Origin: an uncultured Spirochaetaceae bacterium
Lineage (GTDB): Bacteria > Spirochaetota > Spirochaetia > Sphaerochaetales > Sphaerochaetaceae
Direction: 5' to 3'
Length of the DNA stretch: 64,000 nt
Assembly: GCA_944389275.1 (NCBI GenBank)
Contig: CALXLT010000022.1
Coordinates: 16,524-80,523, forward strand
Numbering within the stretch: the first letter of the stretch is position 1; every line of letters begins with the position of its first letter. The translations under genes and the position numbers were made by a program. The notes under the pieces are model-generated. The model saw only the letters and a program-made list of their open reading frames with translations, searched no databases and was not told where the DNA came from. Below are positions 24,927 to 34,352 of this stretch, one piece after another.

Positions 24927-26762
24927 TTGCCAGTTTATTCGGACAGTACGATAAATGCTATCAAGGCACGCCTTACGATGAGCGAGGTCGTGCAATGGTT
25001 CATCCCTGTTGTCACCAGGAGCGGGAGGCATTGGGCCAAGTGCCCGTTCCATGGAGGCGGAAACGAGAAGACGCCGTCCTTCGCGATCAATGACAAGGAT
25101 GGCTTCTACCATTGCTTCGCGTGCCAGGAATCCGGCGACATGTTCACATTTGTCGAGAAGATGGAGCATCTGAGCTTCTTGGAGGCGGTGGAGTTCCTTG
25201 CCTCGAAAGCCGGCGTGGAGCTGGTGAGCGAGAAGGGCCGCGCCCAGGGAAGGGAAAAGGGGGAGACCGAGGCGCTTCTTGACCTTAACCAGCGCCTTCA
25301 GGGCACGTTCCATCACATCCTCCTGAAGACGGACATGGGAAGGAAGGCCCTGGATTATCTCAGGCGGAGGAGGATATCCGACGAGATGATAGAGCGCTTC
25401 TCCCTTGGCTATGCCCCTGCAGATACCTCTTGGCTCCATAGGTTCCTCTCGTCCAAGGGATACTCCGATGAGATCCTCCGCAAGTCCGGCCTGTTCTCGC
25501 AGAACCATTTCCCGTACCCGCTTTTCGCGGATAGGCTGATGTTTCCCGTACGTAACAGGCAGGGCAAGACCATAGCGTTCTCTGGCCGAGATCTTTCGGG
25601 CAGGGAGAACTCACCTAAGTACGTCAATTCGCCCGAGACCCCAGTCTATTCAAAGCGCCATAACTGCTTCGGGCTCTATGAGGCTCTCGATACGCTCAAG
25701 AAGGGGGGCGTGCCGGCGATCCTTGTCGAGGGGAACTTCGATGTCGTTTCGATGCATCAGGCGGGACTCTCTTCAGCCATCGCTCCGCTTGGCACGGCCT
25801 TCACCGAGGAGCAGGCGGATCTCCTTTCCCGCTATACCGACCGCATAGATCTGCTGTTCGACAGCGATGGGGCCGGGGAGAAGGCGACTGTCAAGGCGCT
25901 CTCGATAATACATGCCAAGGGCCTTGAGTGCTATGTGCATAGGCTCTCAAGGGGCAAGGATGCGTCGGAGATAATCGAGAACGAGGGCGAAAAAGCTCTC
26001 AATGAGGACTTCAATGCGTGCGATAGTGCATTTGACTATCTTGTAAACAATACGGCAAAAAGCTATGATATCAGAACGCCTAGGGGAAAGTCCGGCTTTG
26101 TACGGGCGATCTCTCCGTTTCTGATGAGCACGGGATCTAATGTCGAGAGGGAGTCGTACATACTCTCCTTGAGCACTTATCTTTCCGTCCCGGAGGAGAC
26201 GATACGGGAAGATATGGTGAACTCTTCGGAAAGAAGGGCTCCAAGGGAGGAGGATGCAGCAGGTCCTGGCGAGGGACCGGTGAGGAGATTCAGCAGCGCC
26301 GCTGCCAGCATTGATCTCTATGCGATGCTTTTCCTTGCAAGCCACAGGGATCTCTTCCGGCAGTACCGCACCCGGATCAGCTTCGGCGATCTCAGGGACC
26401 GTGAGGCGCAGATGATCTACATGGCACTTGAGAATGCCATGAGGAATGAGATATCAAGCAATGAGCTTTTCCTTTCGCTCATAAGCGATGAGAGGGTAAG
26501 AAACGATGTGGCCACTTCCTTCGTGCTCGATGAGTACAGATCCGGGAAGATAAGCGCCCTGGATGAAGCAGTAGACAGGATAGCCCTCAGAGGATTGGAA
26601 GAGCAGCGCAGGGTGCTTTCCACCCAGCTCAGGTCCTTCTCGGACTCTTTGGATGGGGAGCAGATCACCGAAACGCTTGAACGCAAGACAGAACTCGACA
26701 GACAGATAGCTGATCTTAAGGCTGTGCTGTATGGACGCACGGCTAGAGAGGATGAGGATTGA
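24927..26762 (+). CDS. dnaG: DNA primase
   Basis: 611 residues; makes RNA primers at the replication fork. The N-terminal zinc-binding domain shows [17 protein letters not shown] near residue 39 with [12 protein letters not shown]. The catalytic core contains [18 protein letters not shown] near 206, and the TOPRIM motifs are [16 protein letters not shown] near 265 and [13 protein letters not shown] near 311. A C-terminal helicase-binding region follows. The start is a TTG (24927) with GGAG 7 nt upstream; no better start precedes the zinc motif. It overlaps rpoD by one base (TGATG), the same dnaG-rpoD pairing as in many bacteria. Confidence 0.96.
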   Translation: MPVYSDSTINAIKARLTMSEVVQWFIPVVTRSGRHWAKCPFHGGGNEKTPSFAINDKDGFYHCFACQESGDMFTFVEKMEHLSFLEAVEFLASKAGVELVSEKGRAQGREKGETEALLDLNQRLQGTFHHILLKTDMGRKALDYLRRRRISDEMIERFSLGYAPADTSWLHRFLSSKGYSDEILRKSGLFSQNHFPYPLFADRLMFPVRNRQGKTIAFSGRDLSGRENSPKYVNSPETPVYSKRHNCFGLYEALDTLKKGGVPAILVEGNFDVVSMHQAGLSSAIAPLGTAFTEEQADLLSRYTDRIDLLFDSDGAGEKATVKALSIIHAKGLECYVHRLSRGKDASEIIENEGEKALNEDFNACDSAFDYLVNNTAKSYDIRTPRGKSGFVRAISPFLMSTGSNVERESYILSLSTYLSVPEETIREDMVNSSERRAPREEDAAGPGEGPVRRFSSAAASIDLYAMLFLASHRDLFRQYRTRISFGDLRDREAQMIYMALENAMRNEISSNELFLSLISDERVRNDVATSFVLDEYRSGKISALDEAVDRIALRGLEEQRRVLSTQLRSFSDSLDGEQITETLERKTELDRQIADLKAVLYGRTAREDED

Positions 26763-29179
26763 TGGCAGAACAGGATCTTAGGAACACTTCATTCTATAAG
26801 GAGCTTTTGCAGACAGCAAAGGAACAGGGCGTCATTACGCTTCTTGATATCGTGGCAGAGATGAAGAAGCATAAGGATGCCCCTTCCGATCTGGACAAGG
26901 TCATCGACCTGCTTAAGGAGGATGGCGTCCAGTATACCGAGTCTGAGGACTCCGAGCCGGATTTCATGGACGAGCCGAGCGAGGAGGATCTCGAGGCATT
27001 CGATGACGATGGCTTCTCAGATGATGCGGATGTCGATGATGAGGACGAGGAGCCTACCGATGACGATCTGAAGGACATCGAGGACGAAGAGGACGAGGAA
27101 GACGAAGAGGAAGGAGAGCGGAAGAAGCGTTCCTCCGATGATGACGAGGATGAGGAAGACGAAGAGGACGAGGATGAGGAAGAGGAGAACATCAACGAGT
27201 GGAAGGGCACCGATGATGACACCGAGTCTTCCGCTGAGCGCTTCATAGATATCTCATCATTCTCAGAGAGCGCATCGGACCATAAGGGCCACTCATCCCA
27301 GACCAGGTTCGACGCAAGCCAGGATGATCCGATAAGGCTCTATCTCAAGGAGATCGGAAACGAGAATCTCCTTACCGGCGAACAGGAGGTTGAGCTTGCC
27401 ATGCAGATGGAGAAGGGCGCGCAGATCGTCCTTTCAGTGATCAGGGAGAGCGGCATACTCATCTCCTTCTTCTCATCGGTCATCGAGAAGATGAACTCCA
27501 AGATCGAGGAGGACACGGAGGAGACGCTCTCGACAGAGGAGCTCAAGGAATTCCTCTCCGTGCAGAAGAGATACAATACATACTACAGGGAAGCCCTTGG
27601 CAAGGACACTCCGCGCGAGATAAAGGAGTACAACGAGTTCAAGAGCCGCACCCTTCTTGCCGGCGATACGCCGGAGGCAGACAAGGAGCTTCTGAAGCTC
27701 CGTGAGAACCTTTTGGATAAGCTTGGTGGCTATCCTGATGAGGCCTCTCCTCTTTATGAGGGCAAGAAGCGCTCTGACTTCCCGTCACGTGAGGACTGGA
27801 TCGAGTACTGCAGGGAGAAGAGCAGGGAGGACCGCATCCGCAAGGTCGAGGAGAAGCTTGACGAGATCCGCAAGGAAGAGGCGCAGCTGAACGCGAAGAT
27901 CGCGGAGGGCGTCACGCAGAAGGACAGGCAGTTCAGGGAAGAGCATCCTGACATGAAGGAAGCCGACCTTGAGAAGGAGATACAGAAGATCCACAGGAAG
28001 GTCCGCGAGGACAACGCCGCGACCGGTGCCGAGCTTGGAAAGCGCTATGCTGATTTCAAGAAGGAGCTGGAGTCCCTCTCTTCAGGTGAATACCTGCCAG
28101 TAAGCGACTGGGTGACTCCTATCGAGCTCCAGCAGGAGGAGATTGATGACCTCACGGATATCTTCATCTCCGCGCGCGACAAGATAATCAGGTGCAATGA
28201 GCGCAAGAAGATCTCGGAGGAGCATCTGAAGGTCTCCTCGACAAGGGAGCTCAGGCAGCTTGGCCGCGATCTGGCGACCCCGAGCAAGGCGCCGGCTATA
28301 GAGGAAGCCCTTGGCATGTCCAGCGACCAGATCAAGGAGGAGATCAAGGATCTCCAGCTTACTGAGAAGGAGCTCAGGACGATCGAGACCGACTTCGAGT
28401 GCGATTCCTCCGTGGTCATCCAGAACGTGAAGAACATCCAGTTCGGGCAGCGCATCCTCAAGAGCGCGAAGGACAGGCTCATAAAGGCCAATCTCCGCCT
28501 TGTCGTGTCGATTGCCAAGAAATACACGAACAGGGGACTCCAGTTCTTCGATCTCGTGCAGGAAGGCAACATAGGGCTGATCAAGGCCGTCGAGAAGTTC
28601 GAGTATGAGAAGGGATTCAAGTTCTCGACATACGCGACATGGTGGATCAGGCAGGCGATCACGAGATCCATATCCGACCAGGCTAGGACGATCAGGGTCC
28701 CTGTCCACATGATCGAGCAGATCAACAAGGTCGTCAGGGAGTCTAGGGTCCTCATGCAGTCCCTTGGCCGCGAGCCGACTGACAAGGAGGTCGCAGAGCA
28801 TCTCGGGTGGCCTGAGGCGAAGGTCAAGAACGTCAAGTCCGTTGCCCGCGAGCCTATCTCGCTCGAGACCCCTGTGGGAGAGGAGGAGGATAGCGTCCTT
28901 TCCGATTTCATCGAGGACAAGGATGCTGAGAACCCTGCCAACCAGACGGCTTTCGTGCTACTGCAGGACAAGATCCGCGAGCTTCTCTCCACGCTGCCGC
29001 AGAGGGAGCAGGAAGTGCTCAGGATGAGGTTCGGCCTTGATGATGGCTACGCGCTCACCCTTGAGGAGGTAGGTCTCTACTTCGATGTCACGAGGGAGCG
29101 TATCAGGCAGATCGAGGCGAAGGCTCTCAGGAGGCTCAGGCATCCTAAGAGAAGCCGCCAGCTTAAGGATTGGAACTAG
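26762..29179 (+). CDS. rpoD: RNA polymerase primary sigma factor
   Basis: At 805 residues it is larger than most RpoD proteins. Residues about 58-150 form an extreme Asp/Glu-rich low-complexity stretch broken by [11 protein letters not shown]. Region 1.2 follows ([22 protein letters not shown]), then a long charged non-conserved insert of about 330 residues. The core is standard: [29 protein letters not shown] (2.1-2.2), [17 protein letters not shown] (2.3-2.4), [14 protein letters not shown] (3.0), and region 4 with [15 protein letters not shown] and [23 protein letters not shown] 26762 overlaps the dnaG stop and has GAGGATGAGGA upstream. It should direct the TTGACA/TATAAT-type promoters seen here. 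Confidence 0.97.
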   Translation: MAEQDLRNTSFYKELLQTAKEQGVITLLDIVAEMKKHKDAPSDLDKVIDLLKEDGVQYTESEDSEPDFMDEPSEEDLEAFDDDGFSDDADVDDEDEEPTDDDLKDIEDEEDEEDEEEGERKKRSSDDDEDEEDEEDEDEEEENINEWKGTDDDTESSAERFIDISSFSESASDHKGHSSQTRFDASQDDPIRLYLKEIGNENLLTGEQEVELAMQMEKGAQIVLSVIRESGILISFFSSVIEKMNSKIEEDTEETLSTEELKEFLSVQKRYNTYYREALGKDTPREIKEYNEFKSRTLLAGDTPEADKELLKLRENLLDKLGGYPDEASPLYEGKKRSDFPSREDWIEYCREKSREDRIRKVEEKLDEIRKEEAQLNAKIAEGVTQKDRQFREEHPDMKEADLEKEIQKIHRKVREDNAATGAELGKRYADFKKELESLSSGEYLPVSDWVTPIELQQEEIDDLTDIFISARDKIIRCNERKKISEEHLKVSSTRELRQLGRDLATPSKAPAIEEALGMSSDQIKEEIKDLQLTEKELRTIETDFECDSSVVIQNVKNIQFGQRILKSAKDRLIKANLRLVVSIAKKYTNRGLQFFDLVQEGNIGLIKAVEKFEYEKGFKFSTYATWWIRQAITRSISDQARTIRVPVHMIEQINKVVRESRVLMQSLGREPTDKEVAEHLGWPEAKVKNVKSVAREPISLETPVGEEEDSVLSDFIEDKDAENPANQTAFVLLQDKIRELLSTLPQREQEVLRMRFGLDDGYALTLEEVGLYFDVTRERIRQIEAKALRRLRHPKRSRQLKDWN

Positions 29180-29237
29180 GTAGATTACATTTCGATAATC
29201 CGCTATCATCAGCGGTTAGTGAGGAGATGAGTAGAGT

Positions 29238-30104
29238 ATGGCAGAGAATGACAAGCTTGAGTGCCTGAAGGAACTTCAGGAAGCTCTCAGGGTTAAGTTT
29301 GAGCTTGAGCAGCAGGTTGAGATGATGCCTGTAAACCTCAGGAAGGAGGAGGCAAATCTCAAGGAGGCTAACGAGAAGTATCTCGAGCTTACCGAAAAGT
29401 TCAACTCCGTCACCGAAGAGGTGAAGTCACTCTCAATCAGATACGAGGATGCCTTCCAGACGAGGACAGGCTACGAGAAGCAGATGGAGTTCCTCAATAC
29501 CCAGAGGGAATACGAGGCTCTGTCAAAGCAGCTTGACGAGGCTAAGGTGCAGGAGCAGACGCTTCTTAAGCAGCGCGGATCCAAGAACGCCGAGCTTGAC
29601 AAGCTCAGCGCCGAGCTCGATGAGCAGGAGAAGGTATGCGATGAGGTGAAGGCACGTGTCGAGGCGGAGAGGGAGAAGGTCAATTCCCTTCTTGATGATG
29701 CCAATAAGCGCCTCGAGGAGATGAATGCCAGATGCGAGGAGATAAAAGGCACATCCATTTCCGATGAACTCTATAACAAGTTCGCCAATATTGTGCGCAA
29801 GAAGAAGGGCGAGGGCATTGTCCCTGTCCATGGCCAGGTATGCACTGGCTGTGACCGCGTGCTGCCGATGCAGTTCGTGATCGACCTGCGTCTTAAGCAG
29901 GAGAGGAACGAGATCGAGTATTGCCCATACTGCTCAAGGATCATCTGGTACGAGAAGCTTGATGACGAGCTCGAGAAGAGCTATATCTTCGAGCAGCTTG
30001 AGCCTACCAAGAGCGATGGCAAGGGTGTTGTCCAGGAGGATGCATCCAAGACCGAGGGCGACAGCTACGACGAGTCGATGGGCGAGGGCTTCGAGGATTT
30101 CTGA
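29238..30104 (+). CDS. Coiled-coil protein with C4 zinc ribbon
   Basis: 288 residues. Residues 1-165 are predicted as a long antiparallel coiled coil (repeated E/K/L heptads such as EQQVEMMPVNLRKEEANLKE). A zinc ribbon follows: CTGCDRVLP near 201 and CPYCSRIIW near 227, spaced as in the zf-RING_7 / CT398-like family. The tail is acidic. Members are widespread next to rpoD or rnpB but lack a settled function; a nucleic-acid or secretion/flagellar link has been proposed for relatives. It has GAGGAGATGAG upstream, and its stop lies only 7 nt before rnpB. Confidence 0.85.
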   Translation: MAENDKLECLKELQEALRVKFELEQQVEMMPVNLRKEEANLKEANEKYLELTEKFNSVTEEVKSLSIRYEDAFQTRTGYEKQMEFLNTQREYEALSKQLDEAKVQEQTLLKQRGSKNAELDKLSAELDEQEKVCDEVKARVEAEREKVNSLLDDANKRLEEMNARCEEIKGTSISDELYNKFANIVRKKKGEGIVPVHGQVCTGCDRVLPMQFVIDLRLKQERNEIEYCPYCSRIIWYEKLDDELEKSYIFEQLEPTKSDGKGVVQEDASKTEGDSYDESMGEGFEDF

Positions 30105-30111
30105 TGCAATC

Positions 30112-30440
30112 TTCCAGGTCTTGGAGGTAATCGCTGGAAACAGAGGAAAGTCCGGGCTCCACAGGACGATGGTGCTGGCTAACGGCCAGGAGCAGCAATG
30201 CTACAGATAGTGCAGCAGAGAGTAGACCGCCTCGAAAGAGGTAAGGGTGAAACGGCGGTGTAAGAGACCACCGCCTGCCCAGTGATGGGCAGGGCATGGT
30301 AAACCTCACCAGGAGCAAGGCCAAGTATGCAGTCGGCTGGTCCGGCCATGGCTGCGGGTAGGCTGCTTGAGCGTACGGGCAACCGTGCGCCTAGATAGAT
30401 GATTACCTAAACAGAACCCGGCTTATCCGAGGCCTGGATT
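30112..30440 (+). ncRNA. rnpB: RNase P RNA, bacterial type A-like
   Basis: About 329 nt. The P1 helix pairs CCAGGTCTTGG (30114-30124) with CCGAGGCCTGG (30427-30437). Conserved core elements are GAGGAAAGTCCGGGCTCC near 30143-30160 at the 5' side and ACAGAACCCGGCTTA near 30411-30425 at the 3' side, which form P4 and its joining strands. Internal hairpins (for example the CGCCTGCCC/GGGCAGGGC region) match P12-P15 style elements. It lies 7 nt behind the zinc-ribbon gene, so it is either cotranscribed or has a promoter inside that gene. A terminator follows. Confidence 0.95.
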
Positions 30441-30459
30441 TTGTATATATAATTCAAAG

Positions 30460-30497
30460 AGGCATAGGGAATCTGGTTTCCTTATGCCTTGTTTTGT
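30460..30497 (+). terminator. Intrinsic terminator behind rnpB
   Basis: A 12-bp stem with one G-U, AGGCATAGGGAA (30460-30471) and TTCCTTATGCCT (30478-30489), with a 6-nt loop and followed by TGTTTTGTT. Confidence 0.88.
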
Positions 30498-30526
30498 TAC
30501 CTATAGTGTTACCTATCCGTTACTTA
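30496..30526 (+). repeat. Short tandem direct repeats GTTACCTAT
   Basis: GTTACCTAT occurs at 30496-30504 and 30508-30516, and a partial copy GTTACTTA at 30519-30526. They lie between the rnpB terminator and the antitoxin stop. No matching copy was found on the far side of the toxin-antitoxin pair. Confidence 0.6.
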
Positions 30527-30901
30527 GAACCCGAAAAAACGATGTGGGGAGACATTGAAAAGCTTTCCAAGCTCTCGTGCAGTGTTGCGGCTGATGGGAC
30601 GCTTATTGTTCTCCATGAGCGATATTGCCTGCTTGCTTGTTCCAAGCTTCTCTGCTAGTTCAGGCTGTGTCATTTTCAGCAGTTTCCTATAGAAGCGGAG
30701 ATTGCCGCCCGGAGTCTGCCTTGCCTTTACTTCCTTATAGAAATCCATTTCAGTAGGATCAAGAAGCTCGTCTCCATCATCATTCATAATGGAGATATTC
30801 TCCTTGCTGTATTTGCTTTCTACATAGTCAAGAATATCTTTTGGAACACGACCTTCAATCCTGAACCCATCAGTATGGGGCTGATTCACGACTACCAACA
30901 T
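30524..30901 (-). CDS. HigA-type antitoxin, XRE helix-turn-helix
   Basis: 125 residues. The C-terminal 60 form an XRE-type DNA-binding domain (FYRKLLKMTQPELAEKLGTS, KQAISLMENNKRPISRNTAREL); the N-terminal 65 are family-specific and probably clamp the toxin. It lies second in a toxin-first operon and overlaps the toxin gene by 32 bp, the HigBA arrangement. ATG 30901 has GAGGTG about 5 nt upstream. It should repress its own promoter through the palindrome at 31146-31162. Base composition of the pair is more AT-rich than the surrounding genes, suggesting acquisition. Confidence 0.87.
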   Translation of the reverse strand: MLVVVNQPHTDGFRIEGRVPKDILDYVESKYSKENISIMNDDGDELLDPTEMDFYKEVKARQTPGGNLRFYRKLLKMTQPELAEKLGTSKQAISLMENNKRPISRNTARELGKLFNVSPHRFFGF

Positions 30902-31136
30902 AATACACCTCTATGACATATTCTCCATTCTGACATTCCCAGCAAGCTACCCAATGATAGCTCAAATGGCAATGGTATTTCCCTTTGCCGAGCTTACTGA
31001 AATTTCTGTAATTCGGCTGAATAGGCCCTTTTTCCCTGAGATCATCAATGAGATTGACCAGCACTTCTTTATCAGCATCAGATAATTTCCTGATTGCTTC
31101 CCGGCTTTTGGCTGTCAATTTCACTATATATCTCAT
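30870..31136 (-). CDS. RelE/HigB-type toxin
   Basis: An 88-residue RelE-superfamily toxin, predicted to cleave mRNA on the ribosome. It begins MRYIVKLTAKSREAIRKLSD and has the usual short helix pair followed by strands: NFSKLGKGKYHCHLSYHW, then EYVIEVYYVGSRESAPY. Basic residues expected near the active site (Lys/Arg/His in GKGKYHCHLS) are present. It is first in the operon. No Shine-Dalgarno is visible, but a TAATAT -10 lies exactly 6 nt before the ATG, which predicts a leaderless or nearly leaderless toxin mRNA. Confidence 0.87.
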   Translation of the reverse strand: MRYIVKLTAKSREAIRKLSDADKEVLVNLIDDLREKGPIQPNYRNFSKLGKGKYHCHLSYHWVACWECQNGEYVIEVYYVGSRESAPY

Positions 31137-31142
31137 GATTGA

Positions 31143-31171
31143 ATATTATCAAATATTGATAACTCTGTAAA
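31143..31171 (-). promoter_or_regulatory. Promoter/operator of the HigBA pair
   Basis: On the minus strand: -35 TTTACA (31166-31171), 17-bp spacer, -10 TAATAT (31143-31148). A perfect palindrome TTATCAA-ATA-TTGATAA (31146-31162) fills the spacer and touches the -10, the expected position for autorepression by the antitoxin. Confidence 0.78.
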
Positions 31172-31327
31172 GCGTCATAAAGTCTTTAAAGGATGCGGAG
31201 CTATATGTTCGAAGTGTTGATTAATTAATATCATGCCAATATGGAAGAGGTGCTTGGAAGTATTTTCCTGTACCTTTTGCCATTCTATGGCATTATCAAA
31301 TGAAGCTGTATCCTTTACGATATTCCC

Positions 31328-32020
31328 ATGAAGCGGCTGTTTACTGTGCTCTTGCTTATCAGCATCGTGATTTTTTCCGTGTCAGCTTCGTCATGGCGCA
31401 TAGGAGGCGAGGCTGGCTATGCCCTGAACTTCATGGATACCGTCACGATATGGCCGCGCACCGAATACAGGCCAGGGCATGGCGCTGAAGCCGCGTTCAT
31501 CGCTGAATATTGTTTCGATAACGGCCTTTCCCTCTCGACAGGTCTTCGGTATATAGCGAAAAGCTTTACTTATCATCATGAGAACTCAGGCCAGGTCGTG
31601 AACGATTATATGGAGATGGACCATTTCCTTGAGTTACCGCTTGTGCTTCGCTATTCCTTTAGACTCGGCGATGTGAGCCTGTTCCTCGGTGGCGGCGGTT
31701 ACATTGGCGTATGGTTTCTGTCCCAGTGCTTCGGCACCAACAGAAGCGCTGCGACCGATGATAGCGGTTCACTCATCTATGACAGCCATGGAGACATCAT
31801 TCCATTCGGCAGCAATGACAGCCTCTTCGCCGCGGGCCTGATCGCTGAGACCGGTGTTTCCTGGAATCCCCTTGATGATATCCGGCTGGACTTTGCCATC
31901 CGCTATGAGCGCAGCCTGACAAGCCTTGTGAAGCCTGTGCAGGAGAATACGGCTCATCGATACAATGATACGCTCCTGTTCTCTGTCGGATGCATGGTCG
32001 CGGTTGGAGGTGGGAAATGA
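31328..32020 (+). CDS. Outer-membrane beta-barrel protein, cassette copy 2
   Basis: 230 residues with a signal peptide (MKRLFTVLLLISIVIFSVSA) and amphipathic strands. It is a paralogue of the barrel at 22210-22911. Shared blocks include SGLRYIxK, HFLExP, the FLGxGxxIGVxFLS strand, a D-x-LF-x-AGL-x-AE-x-G stretch, TSL near the end, and the terminal GGGK. The overall identity is modest, so the duplication is old or under diversifying change. It overlaps the following S41 gene by ATGA as in copy 1. No clear ribosome site is seen before ATG 31328. Confidence 0.78.
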   Translation: MKRLFTVLLLISIVIFSVSASSWRIGGEAGYALNFMDTVTIWPRTEYRPGHGAEAAFIAEYCFDNGLSLSTGLRYIAKSFTYHHENSGQVVNDYMEMDHFLELPLVLRYSFRLGDVSLFLGGGGYIGVWFLSQCFGTNRSAATDDSGSLIYDSHGDIIPFGSNDSLFAAGLIAETGVSWNPLDDIRLDFAIRYERSLTSLVKPVQENTAHRYNDTLLFSVGCMVAVGGGK

Positions 32021-33366
32021 GACAGATATCCAGCGCCATCCTGATCATCTTTGTTCTCCTTGCAGCCTCGTGCCGGCCTCAGGCGGAGATATCTACAGAG
32101 GAAGCGTTTATCGAGACATGGGGCGATATTTTCACTAGCTTCTGGGACAAGATGAATACCCAGTACGTATTCTGGGATCTGGATTCACCTGGAGGCGAAT
32201 GGGACGATGTCTATTTTGAGTATCTTCCGAAGTTCAGCTCGCTCAAGGGCCTGATAGGGGAGAGCGAGGAGGAGACCGATACCGCTCTCAGATACTTCTA
32301 TGATATCCTCAGTGATCTCAGCGATTGCCACTATAGCCTCAGCATAAATGACGGCGGCAAGGCCCCTGTCCTCACATTCTCAAAGTATCACCAGAATCTC
32401 CTGAGCTTATCAGGGCGCAGCGATGAGGATATCTTCAGCATATTCAGGTCAGGATCCCTTCCGGAGATCAGTGACCTCAGGAAGACGATAGGGACTGTCC
32501 TTTCCGATTCCTTCGGCGTCTCAATTGATACAGCAGCTCCTTTCTTCTCTGGCGAGGTATCCCCGTCATCCTATCTTTCCTTGTGCCATGTCTTCGCCTT
32601 GCCTGAAGCCAACGCATACTATGTCCTTGGAAAGACCGAGGATGAGATCCTTTATATAGGCCTTTCAGATTTCAACATGGCCTTATTCCGATCAGGGATC
32701 TCCGGAGAGGAGGTCCGGAAGGGGATCGAGGATTTCATCAGTATATGGCGAGGGTTTATACAAGACTATCTCGCTGGAGAGGGAGCTGAGATAAAAGGCC
32801 TTGTCGTGGATCTCCGGGGAAATACCGGGGGATATAACTCGGATATCCCTCTTCTATGGAACTGCCTCATAGCCGAGGACGTGCATATCTGCGATTACCG
32901 CAGCAAGGATGGCATGAACCGCACTGACTATGGTCCTTGGGTGAAGTATATCGTTCAGCATGACGAGAACACCAAGCGCAATTTCGATATGCCTATAGCG
33001 GTTCTGGCCAACAAGGCGACAATCTCCAATGGAGAGATCTTTGCGATGTTCTTCAAGGCCTTGGGCGATTACTATGGATTCTGCACCGCATCCTTCGGGG
33101 AGGCGACAGCAGGAGGCTTAGGGACAGCCAACAGCAGCCCGGATGGGAATATTTACGAATTCTTCGATCCTTATGTCTTCAATGCCGGTCAGTTCAATAT
33201 AGGGTCTGCGGTATGCCAGACGCAGAGCATGCATGCCAGATACCGCAATGGCGAGATCTACGAGAACATAGGAATATCCCCTGATTATCCCGTCGCGGAG
33301 GACGGAGCAGGGGATGCCGTGCTTTCAAATGCTCTATCATGGATAAGGAAGGATAGCCAGCCTTGA
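32017..33366 (+). CDS. S41-family peptidase, predicted lipoprotein, cassette copy 2
   Basis: 449 residues. Lipoprotein signal (IIFVLLAASC, Cys at residue 19), then the block MNTQYVFWDLDSPGGEWD near 43 that matches copy 1. S41 elements are SDCHYSLSIN near 100, GLVVDLRGNTGGYNSD near 263, the nucleophile region ANKATISNGEIFAMFF near 330 and GEATAGGLG. The T-x-S-x-G-E form is the common S41 serine motif, so this copy looks active. ATG 32017 has GGAGGTGG 4 nt upstream and overlaps the barrel stop; the in-frame ATG at 31990 lies inside the barrel gene. Confidence 0.82.
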   Translation: MRQISSAILIIFVLLAASCRPQAEISTEEAFIETWGDIFTSFWDKMNTQYVFWDLDSPGGEWDDVYFEYLPKFSSLKGLIGESEEETDTALRYFYDILSDLSDCHYSLSINDGGKAPVLTFSKYHQNLLSLSGRSDEDIFSIFRSGSLPEISDLRKTIGTVLSDSFGVSIDTAAPFFSGEVSPSSYLSLCHVFALPEANAYYVLGKTEDEILYIGLSDFNMALFRSGISGEEVRKGIEDFISIWRGFIQDYLAGEGAEIKGLVVDLRGNTGGYNSDIPLLWNCLIAEDVHICDYRSKDGMNRTDYGPWVKYIVQHDENTKRNFDMPIAVLANKATISNGEIFAMFFKALGDYYGFCTASFGEATAGGLGTANSSPDGNIYEFFDPYVFNAGQFNIGSAVCQTQSMHARYRNGEIYENIGISPDYPVAEDGAGDAVLSNALSWIRKDSQP

Positions 33367-33390
33367 TGGCTGCCAGCCATCATTTCTCTT
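33365..33390 (+). terminator. Probable terminator of cassette copy 2
   Basis: A 7-bp stem, GATGGCT (33365-33371) and AGCCATC (33375-33381), with a 3-nt loop and followed by ATTTCTCTT. It begins at the S41 stop codon and runs into the end of the convergent mazG gene. Confidence 0.5.
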
Positions 33391-34195
33391 CCTTCTTGGC
33401 CTCTTCCCAGAGCTCATTCATCTCATCGACGTGTTCCTTGTCGATAGGGATCCCTCTCTTTGTTGCCATGTCAAAGAGGAGCTGGAAGCGTGCCTTGACC
33501 TTCTCATTGCACCTATGGAGCGCGACATTCGGCCTGATCTTCATAAAGCGGCAGAGGTTGACTACTGAGAAGAGAAGATCGCCAAGCTCCATCTCGATGT
33601 GGTCATCATCGCCCTCGGCAATCGCCTGATTCACCTCCTCAAGCTCCTCCTCGACCTTTACAAGGACGCCGGAAACATCAGGCCAGTCAAAGCCGACCTT
33701 CTTAAGCTTCTTCTGTATCTCATAGCTTTCCTCAAGAGGAGGGAGGGAAGAGGGAATATGAGAGAAAAATGACTCAGCCTTGTCTTTATGTCCCTCGACA
33801 TTCTCCTTTACGCTGTTCCAGAGCGACAGGACCTCCGAGGCATTCTCCGCGTGCTCATTGCCGAAAACATGCGGATGACGGCGTATGAGCTTGTCACAGA
33901 CCTCATTCACAGCTTCCTCCGGCTTGAAATCCTTGCTTTCCTCGTGGATGCAGAGATTCATGAAGACGTTTATCATCACATCTCCGATTTCCTCGCGCTC
34001 CGCCTGTATATCCTTATTTATGACGCCATCAAGGTATTCATAGCTTTCATCGATAAGTGAGATCGTTGCGCTCTTGTTTGTCTGTATCCTGTCCCATGGG
34101 CATCCACCCGGGGCACGGAGTATGGAAATGATCGTATAAAGCCTGTCAATGCTTTCCGTGAAGTTAGGAGCATGATTGAAGTAATTGCTGTACAT
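33380..34195 (-). CDS. mazG: Nucleoside triphosphate pyrophosphohydrolase MazG
   Basis: 271 residues; hydrolyses (d)NTPs, including damaged ones, to NMP and pyrophosphate. Two MazG repeats are seen: the first has GGCPWDRIQTNKSATISLIDE then REEIGDVMINVF, and the second has VEEELEEVNQAIAEGD then EMELGDLLFSVVNLCRF. Each supplies the E-x-x-E and E-x-x-D metal ligands. No Shine-Dalgarno is visible, but TATATT (34202-34207) lies 6 nt before the ATG, another possible leaderless start. The gene converges on the S41 gene and backs onto the AT-rich island. Confidence 0.94.
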   Translation of the reverse strand: MYSNYFNHAPNFTESIDRLYTIISILRAPGGCPWDRIQTNKSATISLIDESYEYLDGVINKDIQAEREEIGDVMINVFMNLCIHEESKDFKPEEAVNEVCDKLIRRHPHVFGNEHAENASEVLSLWNSVKENVEGHKDKAESFFSHIPSSLPPLEESYEIQKKLKKVGFDWPDVSGVLVKVEEELEEVNQAIAEGDDDHIEMELGDLLFSVVNLCRFMKIRPNVALHRCNEKVKARFQLLFDMATKRGIPIDKEHVDEMNELWEEAKKEEK

Positions 34196-34262
34196 GCTCT
34201 GAATATATCATCAATGGTAGAGGCATTCCATATATCCAGGCCATTCTCAAAGTTTTTATGCA

Positions 34263-34293
34263 TAGAATCAGAATTCACTGGATAGAGCGATCA
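34263..34293 (+). repeat. Left inverted-repeat arm of the AT-rich island
   Basis: Contains CACTGGATAG (34276-34285), matched in inverse at 34789-34798, and TAGAGCGATCA (34283-34293), matched in inverse at 34927-34937. The flank AGAATC..AGAA before CACTGGATAG also matches the right arm imperfectly. Confidence 0.65.
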
Positions 34294-34341
34294 GCAGCTT
34301 CCTAAAAGGCAAATATCGGCTTATTTCGCGTTTTCGTTCGA

Positions 34342-34352
34342 AGATACAGAAT
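34342..34352 (+). repeat. Inner left inverted repeat AGATACAGAAT
   Basis: An exact 11-bp inverse match to ATTCTGTATCT at 34809-34819. Confidence 0.6.

Noticed and set aside
30440..31327. Integration site of a mobile element at rnpB
   Set aside because: The GTTACCTAT repeats are not found on the far side of the toxin-antitoxin pair and no integrase is present; kept only as a short repeat.
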